A DNA stretch of 64,000 nucleotides, taken from the NCBI RefSeq assembly GCF_005116735.1, contig NZ_SWDB01000003.1:1-64000 (forward strand), in the 5' to 3' direction. Below, in pieces: positions 53,737-63,310 of the stretch (positions are counted from its first letter, which is position 1; every line of letters starts with the position of its first letter). Made by a program: the position numbers and the translations under genes. The notes under the pieces were generated by a model that made no database searches, was not told where the DNA came from, and saw only the letters and a list, made by a program, of their open reading frames with translations. This DNA comes from Thalassotalea mangrovi. GTDB lineage: Bacteria; Pseudomonadota; Gammaproteobacteria; Enterobacterales; Alteromonadaceae.

Positions 53737-54192
53737 TTAGCAATTGCTAACGGGCGGCTATTGGCGCATAGCTGCCCCTAGGCTCGGCTAAGATTCCCTG
53801 TCGTGGCAGGGAATGACTCAAGGGATTTTGCTTTTTCTTCCACCAGCGAAGCTCTCCTCACTCGGAGGGACGTTTTTAGTCCCGTACTAGGAACAATCTT
53901 TGATTGTGTATTCGAAGTGGCGTTTTCCGCCACGTGCTCGGAGTATCGTTCGCGATACGTGCTCTGGGAGTTTTAACTCCCGTTACTGGTACTTTAGAGA
54001 CACTCGGACTTGGATCAAGATACCGTGTAGTATCACGGTATGACGATGTTGATTTGCTTTTAACTCGGAGCGACGTTGTTTGTCGCGTGCTCGGAGTGGC
54101 GTTTTCCGCCACGTGCTAGAAACAATCCCCGATTGTGTGCTCGGAGTGACGTTTTCCGTCACGTGCTAAGGGAGTTGACAGTCTCAACTCCC
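53737..54192. repeat. array of 14 short hairpins with different stems and recurring linkers
   Basis: Consecutive inverted repeats: TTAGCAATTGCTAA (53737); GGGCGGCTAT/ATAGCTGCCC (53752); ATTCCCTG/CAGGGAAT (53793); GGGAC/GTCCC (53867); ACAATC/GATTGT (53893); GTGGCG/CGCCAC (53917); GTATCG/CGATAC with a TTCG loop (53943); GGGAGTT/AACTCCC (53966); ATACCGTG/CACGGTAT (54020); GCGAC/GTCGC (54070); GTGGCG/CGCCAC (54096); ACAATC/GATTGT (54122); GTGACG/CGTCAC (54146); GGGAGTTGA/TCAACTCCC (54170). Linkers GTGCTCGGA or close variants separate many of them. Stem sequences differ while pairing is kept. The array ends 4 bp before the srmB stop. No protein is encoded here. Confidence 0.85.
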
Positions 54193-54196
54193 GCCT

Positions 54197-55456
54197 TTAT
54201 TTCTTTTTCGCTGCCTTTTTGGCTTTTTTCGCCTTCTTTATCGCTTTTTGTTTTTTGCTCAGCCCGGCATTTTTTTTCACTTTGGTTTTCGGTTTTTTCT
54301 GCGGAACCCGGGCCTCTTTGTGTTGAGGGCGAAGCTCTTCAATGATTCGGCGGCTTAAGCGCTCATCGATATAACGCTCAATTTTGCCTAGTGAAACCAT
54401 ATCATGGGCTTCAACCAGTGAAATAGCGGTACCTTTCTTGCCAGCCCGACCGGTACGGCCAATGCGATGCACATAGATATCTGCCTTACGCGGCATATCA
54501 AAATTGATCACATGGGTGATTTCATCAATATCCAGGCCACGGGCGGCAACATCGGTAGCCACCAGGATATTCACCCGGTTATTTTTTACTCGGGCAACAG
54601 CGGCATTGCGTTTGTCCTGAGGCATTTCACCTTCCAGCCAGACATTCGCAAGATCATGACTTTGTAATTTACCTGCCAGGAACTGCACCGTTTCGCGCTT
54701 ATTGGCGAACACGACCGCACGTTTAACGTCCTCTTGCTGCAAGATGTTTAACAACAATTGGATTTTATGCTCTTTACTATCGGCAAGATGGATCCATTGA
54801 TGTGTCTTGGCCTTTTCTTTACGAGAAGGATGAGACTCGACAAACACTGGCTCGTTAAGGATATCTTTGGAAAAGCGAATAATTCCCGCGCCCGCCAGGG
54901 TGGCACTGAATAACAGTGTTTGTTTGCGCCATCTTGCTTCACCGGCAATACGATTAATGTTGTCAGCAAAGCCCATGTCTAGCATACGATCGGCTTCATC
55001 GAGGACCAGGATTTCGATTTCCCTGGCATCAAATTGTTCATTGTCGATATATTCGAGCAGACGTCCAGGAGTGGCGATCAGCACATCTGTGGTGCTGGTT
55101 AATATTTCCTTATGAGACCCATAATTAACCCCACCAGTGATCAAACCACTTTTAATATTGGTATGTTCGCTAAGTTGCTCTGCGTGTTGATAAATTTGCG
55201 TCGCTAGTTCACGGGTCGGAGCGAGTATTAATACCCTTGGAAAGCCAGGTTTGGTGCGAGGATAATCTAACAGATGTTGCAGGCAGGGAAGCAAAAATGC
55301 CGCGGTTTTGCCAGTGCCCGTTGGTGCGCTGGCGAGCACGTCTTTACCGGCCATCGCTTCGGGAAGTACCAATTCCTGGATAGAAGTTGGTTTTTTGTAG
55401 CCAACGGATTTGGTGGCGGCAACGAGTTTATCGTCAAGATCAAACTGTTCGAACAT
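54197..55456 (-). CDS. srmB: DEAD-box RNA helicase SrmB
   Basis: A 419-residue helicase that assists early assembly of the large ribosomal subunit. Motifs in order: Q motif region KPTSIQELVLPEA, motif I SAPTGTGKT, Ia PTRELA, II DEAD (LVLDEADRML), III SAT, IV VVFANKRE, V VATDVAARGLD and VI HRIGRTGRAG. GEARWRKQTLLFSATLAG is close to E. coli SrmB. A Lys/Ala-rich tail closes the protein. Start at ATG 55456; GTG 55480 would add eight residues. Its mRNA would run into the hairpin array just past the stop. Confidence 0.94.
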   Translation of the reverse strand: MFEQFDLDDKLVAATKSVGYKKPTSIQELVLPEAMAGKDVLASAPTGTGKTAAFLLPCLQHLLDYPRTKPGFPRVLILAPTRELATQIYQHAEQLSEHTNIKSGLITGGVNYGSHKEILTSTTDVLIATPGRLLEYIDNEQFDAREIEILVLDEADRMLDMGFADNINRIAGEARWRKQTLLFSATLAGAGIIRFSKDILNEPVFVESHPSRKEKAKTHQWIHLADSKEHKIQLLLNILQQEDVKRAVVFANKRETVQFLAGKLQSHDLANVWLEGEMPQDKRNAAVARVKNNRVNILVATDVAARGLDIDEITHVINFDMPRKADIYVHRIGRTGRAGKKGTAISLVEAHDMVSLGKIERYIDERLSRRIIEELRPQHKEARVPQKKPKTKVKKNAGLSKKQKAIKKAKKAKKAAKKK

Positions 55457-55574
55457 GCTAGAGAGTACCTTAGAATTCACTTTTTATTCAAAGCCCGGCG
55501 AGGACAAAGTATAGGCGCTCGGGGCGGTTAATCCAAACCGCGCCAAGCCTTAATATCCAATTATGGATGGTTAT

Positions 55575-56096
55575 TTATGCTTGCAGATCAATAATTTCCT
55601 GCAGGATTTGTTGACACCACTGATCGATTCTGTCGTCGCTCAGGTCGTATTGGCATTCATCGTCCAGGGCGAGTCCAACGAAATACTGTTGATCTTCACT
55701 CAGGGCTTTGGAAGCAACAAATTCATATCCCTGATTCGGCCAGTAGCCGATGATGTTGGCATCGCGAAGAATAACCTGGTCATGGAGCATACCGAGCGCA
55801 TCCTGAAACCATTCGCCATAACCCTGTTGATCGCCCATACCAAATAAGGCGACGATTTTATTGTTTAAATTTAAGGTGGCGATGTCATCCCAGTGTGATT
55901 CCCAGTCTTCCTGTAATTCGCCGAAATCCCAGGTAGAAATACCGAAAATAATAATGTCGTAATCTTCACAATTGGCCAGCGGTACGTCTTTGATATTGAA
56001 TAGTTCAACCAATTCTGGACCGATAGTGGCCTGAATTTTTTCGGCAGCCATCTCGGTATAGCAGGTTGTTGATCCGTAAAATAAGCCAATTTTCAT
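55575..56096 (-). CDS. fldB: flavodoxin FldB
   Basis: A 173-residue FMN-binding electron carrier. The FMN phosphate loop is [10 protein letters not shown] (about residues 8-17), and the [13 protein letters not shown] and [20 protein letters not shown] segments match FldB rather than FldA. In E. coli fldB lies next to xerD-dsbC-recJ-prfB-lysS; here it is divergent from dsbC and xerD is absent from the interval. Confidence 0.95.
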   Translation of the reverse strand: MKIGLFYGSTTCYTEMAAEKIQATIGPELVELFNIKDVPLANCEDYDIIIFGISTWDFGELQEDWESHWDDIATLNLNNKIVALFGMGDQQGYGEWFQDALGMLHDQVILRDANIIGYWPNQGYEFVASKALSEDQQYFVGLALDDECQYDLSDDRIDQWCQQILQEIIDLQA

Positions 56097-56328
56097 GTTG
56101 GTCGCTGGGTTGGGAGAAATTTCGCCGCGAATTTTAACAAGTTCAACGGCCAGACGCCATCGTTAATACCTTTGAATTCATTTAGGTCTATGCTTAAAGC
56201 AATATTAATCGGCATTAAAAAACAATGGTGCTAAGACCAGCATCCAAAAGGGTTGTAATTTAGGGGTATAGCCAGTAAGTTAGTTATCCCTAATTCGGAT
56301 ACCGAAAGTTAGTTTAGGAAACGTTATC

Positions 56329-57105
56329 GTGAATCTTTATAAGTCTACAAAACAGCGCATCGGGCAATTGATGGCCCTGTGTGTCCTTGCTCTGTCCGCA
56401 CTAAATATGAGTAGCGCTATCGCTGCTGAACCTCTATCTGCCGAGCAGGTCGATACCATAAAATCTAAGCTCACTAAGCTGGGATTAAACGCCGAGTCGG
56501 TGCAGCCTTCAGAAATGCAGGGATTGGTTGAAATCTTTACTGATCAGGGTTTGTTTTACACCAGCGTTGACGGTAGTTATCTGATTCAAGGCACAGTCTA
56601 TGACCTTTCCGGTGAACAAATTTCCAGCCTTACTGAGAAATCCTTGGCTAAAGTCCGTGTTGACGGTATGCATGAGTTCGAGAATTCGATGATTGTATTT
56701 CCCGCAGATAAAGAGCAGTATCAGATTACGGTTTTTACCGACTTAACTTGTGGTTATTGCCGTAAATTACACCGTCAGATTGAAGAATATAACGATCTTG
56801 GCATTACCGTACGCTATCTGGCGTTTCCTCGCGGAGGTTTAGGTAGCCAGTCTTTTGTAGATATCCGCTCAGTGTGGTGTAGTGACGATCAACAAAAAGC
56901 GATGACTGAAGCTAAAGGTGGTGCCGAAGTACCGCAAAAAATGTGTGCGCAACCGGTTGCTGAACAATACCAGTTCGGACGCAAAATCGGTGTTAATGGG
57001 ACCCCGGCTATCATGTTAGAAGATGGTCTGATGCTTCCGGGCTATAAGTCACCGGAACAGTTACAACAAATTCTTAAGAGTGTCGCTGCGACCAACGCTG
57101 GTTAA
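56329..57105 (+). CDS. dsbC: disulfide bond isomerase DsbC
   Basis: A 258-residue periplasmic thiol-disulfide isomerase. Signal peptide about 1-32 (ending SSAIAAE), an N-terminal dimerisation domain (about 35-90), a linker helix, and a thioredoxin-fold domain with the active site CGYC at residues 141-144 (FTDLTCGYCRKLH). The cis-proline region is GTPAIML. It pairs functionally with DsbD. The start is GTG 56329 with AGGA before it. Confidence 0.95.
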   Translation: MNLYKSTKQRIGQLMALCVLALSALNMSSAIAAEPLSAEQVDTIKSKLTKLGLNAESVQPSEMQGLVEIFTDQGLFYTSVDGSYLIQGTVYDLSGEQISSLTEKSLAKVRVDGMHEFENSMIVFPADKEQYQITVFTDLTCGYCRKLHRQIEEYNDLGITVRYLAFPRGGLGSQSFVDIRSVWCSDDQQKAMTEAKGGAEVPQKMCAQPVAEQYQFGRKIGVNGTPAIMLEDGLMLPGYKSPEQLQQILKSVAATNAG

Positions 57106-57152
57106 TCTAATCAAGTTTAGGTCGTCGCAGACCTTTATCGGAGCGTCCGATA

Positions 57153-57196
57153 ATACCAATCACATTAAATTATTGCTCACTTAGTGTGATTGGTAT
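57153..57196. mobile_element. MITE-like miniature, 44 bp, between dsbC and recJ
   Basis: It reads ATACCAATCACATTAA at the left and TTAGTGTGATTGGTAT at the right, with only TTATTGCTCAC-type sequence between them. The two ends are those of the 265-bp element at 29947, with the interior gone. Flanking bases differ from the other copies. Confidence 0.85.
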
Positions 57197-57259
57197 AGCT
57201 AACGGTACGTTCCGTGTTATTCTGCTTCAATCAATTGCAGAAAAACCCTCTGAAACCGC

Positions 57260-58981
57260 ATGTCAAAAACTATTCGTCGACGTTCTCCAAGTGATTGTGA
57301 AGCGTTGAATATGCCGTTAGACCCGCTATTAAAGCTGCTTTATGCCAACCGTGGCATTCGTGCTCCAGGTGAATTGGATACCGAATTAAAAGCGTTACAT
57401 TCGCCAGCATTAATGAAAGATTTGCGCAAAGCTGCAGACATTCTGTTTGCGGCAATTGGCCAGGGCAAAAGGATTATTGTCGTTGGTGATTTCGATGCTG
57501 ATGGAGCAACCAGTACGGCCTTGATGATGCAGGGCTTAGCTTTGTTGGGTAGTGATAATCACGATTTTCTGGTACCGAACCGCTTTGAGTATGGTTATGG
57601 TTTGACGCCAGAAATTGCCGACCTTGCTATTGCCAAAGGCGCTGAATTATTGATCACGGTCGATAATGGTATCAGCTGTATCGCAGGTGTTGCCAGAGCC
57701 AAAGCCAGTGGCGCCAGCGTGATTGTTACCGATCACCACTTACCTGCTGAACAATTGCCGGACGCGGATGCTATTGTCAATCCCAACCAGGTGGACTGTC
57801 AATTTCCGAGTAAAGCCATAGCTGGCGTCGGTGTGGCGTTTTATCTGTTGTTGGCGTTGCGTCAGGTTATGCGCGAGCAGCATTGGTTCCAGCAACGAGG
57901 CCTGGCGGAGGCGAACCTGGCTCAGTTACTGGATCTGGTAGCCCTTGGAACGGTCGCTGATGTGGTCAGTCTCGATCAAAATAACCGCGTTTTGGTGGCG
58001 CAGGGAATCAAGCGAATCCGCAGCGGTTATACTCGTCCGGGTATCACCGCATTACTGGAAATTGCCAAGAAAAACCCACAGCGCTTGCGAGCCAGTGATT
58101 TTGGTTTTGCCCTGGGGCCCCGTTTAAATGCCGCTGGCCGTCTCGATGATATGGCCCTGGGAATTCAATGCCTGCTGGCACCGGAGCTTAATCAGGCGCG
58201 GGTGATTGCAATGCAATTGGATCATCTCAATAAAGCCCGGCGAGAAATTGAACAGGGCATGCAACAGGAAGCGGAACAGGTACTACAAAAGCTGGATTTT
58301 AATCAACAGTCACTACCTAACGGTATCGCCCTGTATCAACAAGACTGGCACCAGGGCGTAATTGGTATTGTCGCTGGCAGGATAAAAGAAAAGTATCATC
58401 GCCCGACTGTGGTGTTCGCTGCCGGCAGTGAAGGCGAGTTAAAAGGTTCGGCGCGTTCCATTCCTGGTCTGCATATACGTGACTTGCTTGAACATCTTGA
58501 CTCGCAGAACCCGGGCTTGATTATAAAGTTTGGTGGCCACGCTATGGCGGCGGGTCTGTCACTTGCGGAAAGTCAGTTTGCCCGCTTTCAACAACTCTTC
58601 GAGCAACTTGCCGGGCAATGGCTGACGCGGGAGATGCTAGAGAACAGTGTGTTAAGTGACGGACCATTAACCTTGTCGCAAATGACTGAACAACAGTGTG
58701 AGTTGATTGAAAATGGTGGCCCCTGGGGGCAGAATTTCCCGGAACCTGTATTTGATAATCAGTTTGAACTCGTGCAGCAACGACTTCTTGGCGAAAAACA
58801 CCTGAAAATGGTGGTTCGCTTTGAGCAGCAAGTGTTTGATGCAATTGCATTTAACGTCGATACCAGTATCTGGCCAAACGAGCAGGTTGATAATGTACAC
58901 CTTGCCTACAAACTTGATATTAATGAGTTTCGCGGACAACGTAATCTGCAGCTGATGGTTGAACATTTGGAGCCGCTTTAA
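57260..58981 (+). CDS. recJ: single-stranded-DNA-specific exonuclease RecJ
   Basis: A 573-residue 5'-3' exonuclease of DNA repair and recombination. DHH-family motifs are in order: VVGDFDADGATSTALMM (about 75-91), LLITVDNGISC, VTDHHLPAEQLPDADAIVNP (about 156-175), and LGTVADVVSLDQNNR. The DHHA1 and OB domains follow, with GLHIRDLLEHLD and the FGGHAMAAGLSL metal-site segment near 427-438. Usual length. It lies between dsbC and prfB, as in E. coli. Confidence 0.96.
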   Translation: MSKTIRRRSPSDCEALNMPLDPLLKLLYANRGIRAPGELDTELKALHSPALMKDLRKAADILFAAIGQGKRIIVVGDFDADGATSTALMMQGLALLGSDNHDFLVPNRFEYGYGLTPEIADLAIAKGAELLITVDNGISCIAGVARAKASGASVIVTDHHLPAEQLPDADAIVNPNQVDCQFPSKAIAGVGVAFYLLLALRQVMREQHWFQQRGLAEANLAQLLDLVALGTVADVVSLDQNNRVLVAQGIKRIRSGYTRPGITALLEIAKKNPQRLRASDFGFALGPRLNAAGRLDDMALGIQCLLAPELNQARVIAMQLDHLNKARREIEQGMQQEAEQVLQKLDFNQQSLPNGIALYQQDWHQGVIGIVAGRIKEKYHRPTVVFAAGSEGELKGSARSIPGLHIRDLLEHLDSQNPGLIIKFGGHAMAAGLSLAESQFARFQQLFEQLAGQWLTREMLENSVLSDGPLTLSQMTEQQCELIENGGPWGQNFPEPVFDNQFELVQQRLLGEKHLKMVVRFEQQVFDAIAFNVDTSIWPNEQVDNVHLAYKLDINEFRGQRNLQLMVEHLEPL

Positions 58982-59092
58982 GCTGCACCCACGTGCGGAT
59001 AAATATTTCGACGTTTTTTCCTCGAATAACCTGCGTTTGCGCTATATTCCACCATTGGGATGCGCTACAATGCCGGGCTATTTTGCTTTTTA

Positions 59093-59154
59093 ATACCAAT
59101 CACATTAAATTATTGCTAACTCTGAGTTGTGCACAAACTTAATGTGATTGGTAT
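59093..59154 (-). mobile_element. MITE-like miniature, 62 bp, between recJ and prfB
   Basis: Reverse complement of the left 38 bp of the 29947 element joined directly to its right 24 bp. The join sits where GAGTTA meets GCAATAATTTAA, so about 200 bp of interior are missing. Ends are ATACCAATCAC and GTGATTGGTAT. It lies 31 bp before the prfB start. Confidence 0.87.
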
Positions 59155-59185
59155 AAGTGAACAACACGAGAATTTTTAACGAGCA

Positions 59186-60284
59186 ATGTTTGAAACCAAT
59201 CCGATATTGAACAAATTGAAAGATATTCGCGAACGCACTGATTTGCTTCGGGGGTACCTTTGACTACGATCATAAATCTGAGCGCCTGATAGAAGTTAAT
59301 CGCGAACTGGAGTTGCCAGACGTCTGGAATGAACCTGAACGGGCGCAGGCTCTTGGCAAAGAACGTTCATCCTTAGAGTTAGTCGTAAAAACCATCGACG
59401 ATATGGTTACCGGCTGTGAGGATGTTGAAGGTCTTTTAGAGTTAGCGGTTGAGGAAAACGACCAGGAAACCTTTGATGACGCTCAATCCGAAGTGGATGA
59501 GTTAGAGAAGCAATTAGCCAAACTCGAATTTCGACGCATGTTTTCTGGCCCACAGGATGGTAATGACTGTTACCTGGATATTCAGGCCGGTTCCGGCGGT
59601 ACCGAAGCTCAGGACTGGGCCAGTATGCTGATGCGTATGTATTTACGCTGGGGCGATGCGCATGGTTTCAAAGTTGACGTGATTGAAGAGACGGATGGTG
59701 ATGTTGCGGGTATTAAAGGCTGTACCCTGAAGTTTTCCGGTGAATATGCCTATGGCTGGTTACGCACAGAAACCGGTGTTCATCGTCTGGTGCGAAAATC
59801 CCCGTTTGATTCGAATGCCCGTCGTCATACGTCATTCGCCTCGGCCTTTATTTATCCGGAAATTGACGACAGTATCGAGATTGATATCAATCCTGCGGAC
59901 TTGCGTATTGATACGTTCAGAGCGTCCGGGGCCGGTGGTCAGCACGTTAACAAAACGGATTCGGCGATTCGTATTACCCACGAGCCAACCGGAACCGTGG
60001 TCCAGTGCCAAAATGATCGCTCGCAACATAAGAATAAAGCGCAGGCAATGAAGCTGTTGAAAGCAAAATTGTATGAGCTGGAAATTCAAAAGCAGAACGA
60101 AGACAAGCAAGCCCTGGAAGAGGGCAAATCCGATATCGGCTGGGGCAGTCAAATTCGCTCCTACGTGCTTGATGACAGCCGAATCAAAGACTTACGCACC
60201 GGTGTAGAGAGTCGCAATACCCAGGCGGTTCTGGACGGTGGTTTAGACCAATTTATTGAAGCCAGCTTAAAGTCTGGCCTGTAA
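59186..60284 (+). CDS. prfB: peptide chain release factor 2, with programmed +1 frameshift
   Basis: A 365-residue RF2, translated in two frames: 59186-59260 (25 codons, [21 protein letters not shown] and on to GYL) and, after a +1 shift at CTT-T, 59262-60284. The shift site CGG GGG TAC CTT TGA C matches the E. coli one, with an internal Shine-Dalgarno-like GGGGG and the in-frame TGA at 59261-59263 sensing RF2 levels. RF2 recognises UAA and UGA; the GGQ catalytic motif is in [14 protein letters not shown]. Reading the main frame from 59313 would miss the N-terminus. It precedes lysS by 13 bp. Confidence 0.97.
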
Positions 60285-60297
60285 CCGAGAAGTGACA

Positions 60298-61836
60298 ATG
60301 ACTGAAATTGCCAAAGACGAAAACAAATTGATTGCAGAACGTCGTGCCAAGCTAGCGGCGATTCGTGAAAACTGTCCAGCTAATGGACATCCCAACGACT
60401 TTGAACGTGAGCACTATGCTGCCGATATCCAGGCTGCCCATGGTGATATGGATAAAGAAGCGTTGGAACAGGCGGATTTAACTTACGCGGTTGCAGGACG
60501 GATTATGGCCAAGCGTGGGCCATTCCTGGTATTGCAGGATATGTCCGGACGCATTCAGGCGTATGCAGATAAAAATGTCCAGAAAGACATTAAGCAGCGC
60601 TGGGGCATGCTGGATATCGGCGATATCGTCGGGGTGAAAGGAAAATTGCACAAATCCGGTAAGGGTGATTTGTATGTCAACATGGAAGAGTATGCGCTGT
60701 TGACTAAATCCTTGCGTCCATTGCCAGAGAAGTTCCATGGTTTATCGGATCAGGAAACCAAATATCGTCAACGTTATGTAGATCTGATCATCAATCAGGA
60801 AACTCGTGATACCTTCCAGGTTCGTTCTAAAATCGTTAATGGTATTCGCAAGTTTCTGACCGAGCGTAACTTTATGGAAGTGGAAACGCCAATGTTGCAG
60901 ACCATTCCTGGTGGTGCGTCGGCGAAACCGTTTGAAACCTACCATAATGCCCTGGATATCGAGATGTTCTTGCGTATAGCCCCAGAGCTTTACCTGAAAC
61001 GCCTGGTTGTTGGTGGCTTTGAACGGGTATTTGAAATCAACCGTAATTTCCGCAATGAAGGATTGTCGACTCGTCACAATCCGGAATTTACTATGATCGA
61101 ATTCTACCAGGCCTATGCGACCTACGAAGATCTAATGAATATTACCGAGGAAATGCTGCGTACCCTGGCACAGGATGTGATGGGCACAACGGTGATCCGC
61201 AATACGGTGAAGAATGGCGAAGGTGAAGTGGTAGAAGAAAAGTTCTACGACTTTGGTAAGCCATTTGTGCGCCTGTCGATGATGGATGCCATTATGACCC
61301 ATGCGCCAGAGCTGGACGAAGCGGTTATCCGCAATCCAGAACAGCGATTTGATGAGCTTAAAGCCATTGCCAAAAAAGTTGGTGTGAAAGAGCCTACTGG
61401 TGAAAACGTCTGGGGTGCTGGTAAGTATCTGTGTGAGATTTTTGAGGAAGTCGCTGAACATAAACTGGATCAGCCGACCTTTATTACGGAATACCCGTGG
61501 GAAGTATCACCACTGGCACGACGCAATGATGATAATCCGTTCATTACCGATCGCTTTGAATTTTTTGTCGGAGGCCGCGAGCTGGCTAACGGCTTCTCTG
61601 AGCTTAATGATGCCGAAGATCAGGCGGCTCGCTTTAAAAAGCAAGTGGAAGAGAAAGACGCGGGCGATGATGAAGCCATGCACTTTGATGAAGATTACAT
61701 TACCGCACTGGAATATGGCCTGCCACCAACAGCTGGTGAAGGCATTGGTATCGATCGCCTGGTGATGCTGTTTACTGACTCACCCAGCATCAAAGACGTG
61801 ATTTTATTTCCGCATATGCGACCGCTGGCGGAATAA
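60298..61836 (+). CDS. lysS: lysyl-tRNA synthetase (class II)
   Basis: A 512-residue class II enzyme. The N-terminal OB-fold anticodon-binding domain (about 60-170) contains [20 protein letters not shown]. Catalytic motif 1 is near [20 protein letters not shown], motif 2 near [20 protein letters not shown] and motif 3 is [19 protein letters not shown]. Start ATG 60298 is preferred over GTG 60292. The prfB-lysS pair is the standard gammaproteobacterial arrangement. A strong terminator follows. Confidence 0.97.
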   Translation: MTEIAKDENKLIAERRAKLAAIRENCPANGHPNDFEREHYAADIQAAHGDMDKEALEQADLTYAVAGRIMAKRGPFLVLQDMSGRIQAYADKNVQKDIKQRWGMLDIGDIVGVKGKLHKSGKGDLYVNMEEYALLTKSLRPLPEKFHGLSDQETKYRQRYVDLIINQETRDTFQVRSKIVNGIRKFLTERNFMEVETPMLQTIPGGASAKPFETYHNALDIEMFLRIAPELYLKRLVVGGFERVFEINRNFRNEGLSTRHNPEFTMIEFYQAYATYEDLMNITEEMLRTLAQDVMGTTVIRNTVKNGEGEVVEEKFYDFGKPFVRLSMMDAIMTHAPELDEAVIRNPEQRFDELKAIAKKVGVKEPTGENVWGAGKYLCEIFEEVAEHKLDQPTFITEYPWEVSPLARRNDDNPFITDRFEFFVGGRELANGFSELNDAEDQAARFKKQVEEKDAGDDEAMHFDEDYITALEYGLPPTAGEGIGIDRLVMLFTDSPSIKDVILFPHMRPLAE

Positions 61837-61853
61837 TTTGTAAACGAAAATGG

Positions 61854-61884
61854 AAACGGGAGCCAGTTGGCTCCCGTTTTTTTT
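61854..61884 (+). terminator. Rho-independent terminator after lysS
   Basis: AAACGGGAGCC and GGCTCCCGTTT form a perfect 11-bp stem with an AGTT loop and a run of eight T. Confidence 0.92.
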
Positions 61885-61965
61885 GGTGCTGGCTTGGATA
61901 AAGCCAAAATCCAGCATTGATATATACTTAACCACGGAATATAGCGACGATCTGGCGAGGCAAGT

Positions 61966-62253
61966 ATGGAAGGGTTGTTACCTTTAATCATTCAGCTACT
62001 TAGTGGAGCATTGGGCGGAAATTTAGCCGGTGCGATTTTTCATCGGTTGTCGCTGGGTACCATGGGCAATTCCTTACTCGGAATCTTAGGTGGCGGACTG
62101 GGTGCTTATTTAATATCAATGCTAGGTATAACCCTGGCGCCGGGTGGCAATTTAGATTTGTCCGGCATTATTGGTAGTGTCGCCAGTGGAGCCGTCGGGG
62201 GCGGAGTGCTGATGGCGGTGTTTGGTTTCGCTCGCGCCATAGTTGGTCGTTGA
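61966..62253 (+). CDS. small glycine-rich membrane protein
   Basis: A 95-residue hydrophobic protein with three or four helices rich in glycine, including LLSGALGGNLAGAIF, GILGGGLGAYLI and GSVASGAVGGGVLM. The pattern is like that of small GxxxG membrane proteins of the YeaQ/GlsB kind, but the similarity is only compositional. GGCAAGT-type spacing is acceptable before the ATG. No function assigned. It stands alone between lysS and ylqF. Confidence 0.7.
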   Translation: MEGLLPLIIQLLSGALGGNLAGAIFHRLSLGTMGNSLLGILGGGLGAYLISMLGITLAPGGNLDLSGIIGSVASGAVGGGVLMAVFGFARAIVGR

Positions 62254-62364
62254 ATCGATTACTAGCGGTATCTTCAGACATAGGGCTCGTCGCGTTTTCT
62301 GCTAGCAGTTACTCTGCGTGGTAAACTCTGCTAAACTTCCGATTTTTCTGATAATTGATTTTTT

Positions 62365-63300
62365 ATGGCAATAAACTGGTTCCCCGGGCATATGCACAAG
62401 GCCCAAAAAGAGATCAAGGAAATCATTCATCAAATTGATGTAGTGATCGAAGTTTGCGATGCGCGATTGCCGTTTAGCAGTGAAAATCCGATGATCACCA
62501 GCATTCGTGGTGAAAAGCCGCTGATTAAAATCCTCAATAAAGCCGACCTTGCAGATCCTGAATTAACCCAGGTGTGGCTCGACTATTTTCAATCCCAACA
62601 CAATGTCCGGGCACTGGCATTAACCACAGAAGAGCCATCTGGGGCCAAACAAATTGCCGGTTTAATTCGCAAGCTGGTGCCTAATAAAGACGAAACCGGG
62701 AAGCAGATCAATGCGATGATCATGGGCATTCCTAATGTCGGTAAGTCAACCTTACTCAATACCCTGGTTGGAAAAGTAAAGGCGAAAGTCGGTAATGAAC
62801 CGGCGGTAACTAAGGCCCAGCAACGTATCCGTCTTGAAGATGGCTTATATCTGTTTGATACGCCCGGTATGTTATGGCCCAAAATTGCCAATGAAAACAG
62901 TGGTTATCGCCTGGCGGTTTCCGGGGCGGTGAAAGATACCGCCTTTGATCATGATGAGATTGCCTGTTTCGCTGCCGAGTATCTGCTTGAGGCTTATCCG
63001 CAGCGACTTATTGATCGCTATCAACTCGATCCATTACCGCAGCAGGAAGTGGAATTTCTTGAGGAGATGGGGCGTAAACGCGGAGCGGTCCGCGCGGGTG
63101 GTCATGTGGATTTTCACAAAGCATCACAGATACTGGTCAATGAAATTCGCGATAAAACCTTAGGGCCTATTACCTTTGAAACGCCACAGATGGTCGAAAA
63201 AGAACAGGTTTATTTTGCCGAATTGCAACAGCAACGTGAAGCTGAGCGCGAGGCTCGCAAGGCTGCCAGAGGCAGAGGCCGAAAAAATAAACGTAAATAA
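62365..63300 (+). CDS. ylqF: ribosome biogenesis GTPase YlqF/RbgA
   Basis: A 311-residue circularly permuted GTPase. The motifs appear in permuted order: G4 NKADL (about 58-62), G1 GIPNVGKSTLLN (about 121-132) and G3 DTPG (about 172-175). The N-terminal MAINWFPGHMHKA is the family signature. The lysine/arginine-rich tail (KAARGRGRKNKRK) binds RNA. In Bacillus RbgA matures the 50S subunit; the role here is by homology. Its stop lies 10 bp before the HIT gene start. Confidence 0.94.
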   Translation: MAINWFPGHMHKAQKEIKEIIHQIDVVIEVCDARLPFSSENPMITSIRGEKPLIKILNKADLADPELTQVWLDYFQSQHNVRALALTTEEPSGAKQIAGLIRKLVPNKDETGKQINAMIMGIPNVGKSTLLNTLVGKVKAKVGNEPAVTKAQQRIRLEDGLYLFDTPGMLWPKIANENSGYRLAVSGAVKDTAFDHDEIACFAAEYLLEAYPQRLIDRYQLDPLPQQEVEFLEEMGRKRGAVRAGGHVDFHKASQILVNEIRDKTLGPITFETPQMVEKEQVYFAELQQQREAEREARKAARGRGRKNKRK

Positions 63301-63310
63301 TGGAATGAGT

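Noticed and set aside
53860..54192. Possible CRISPR array
   Set aside because: The repeating units are hairpins with different stems and irregular spacing, and no constant 24-40 bp repeat with unique spacers is present; no cas genes.
59313..60284. prfB as a separate shorter gene starting at TTG
   Set aside because: The conserved N-terminus lies upstream in another frame joined by the programmed frameshift.
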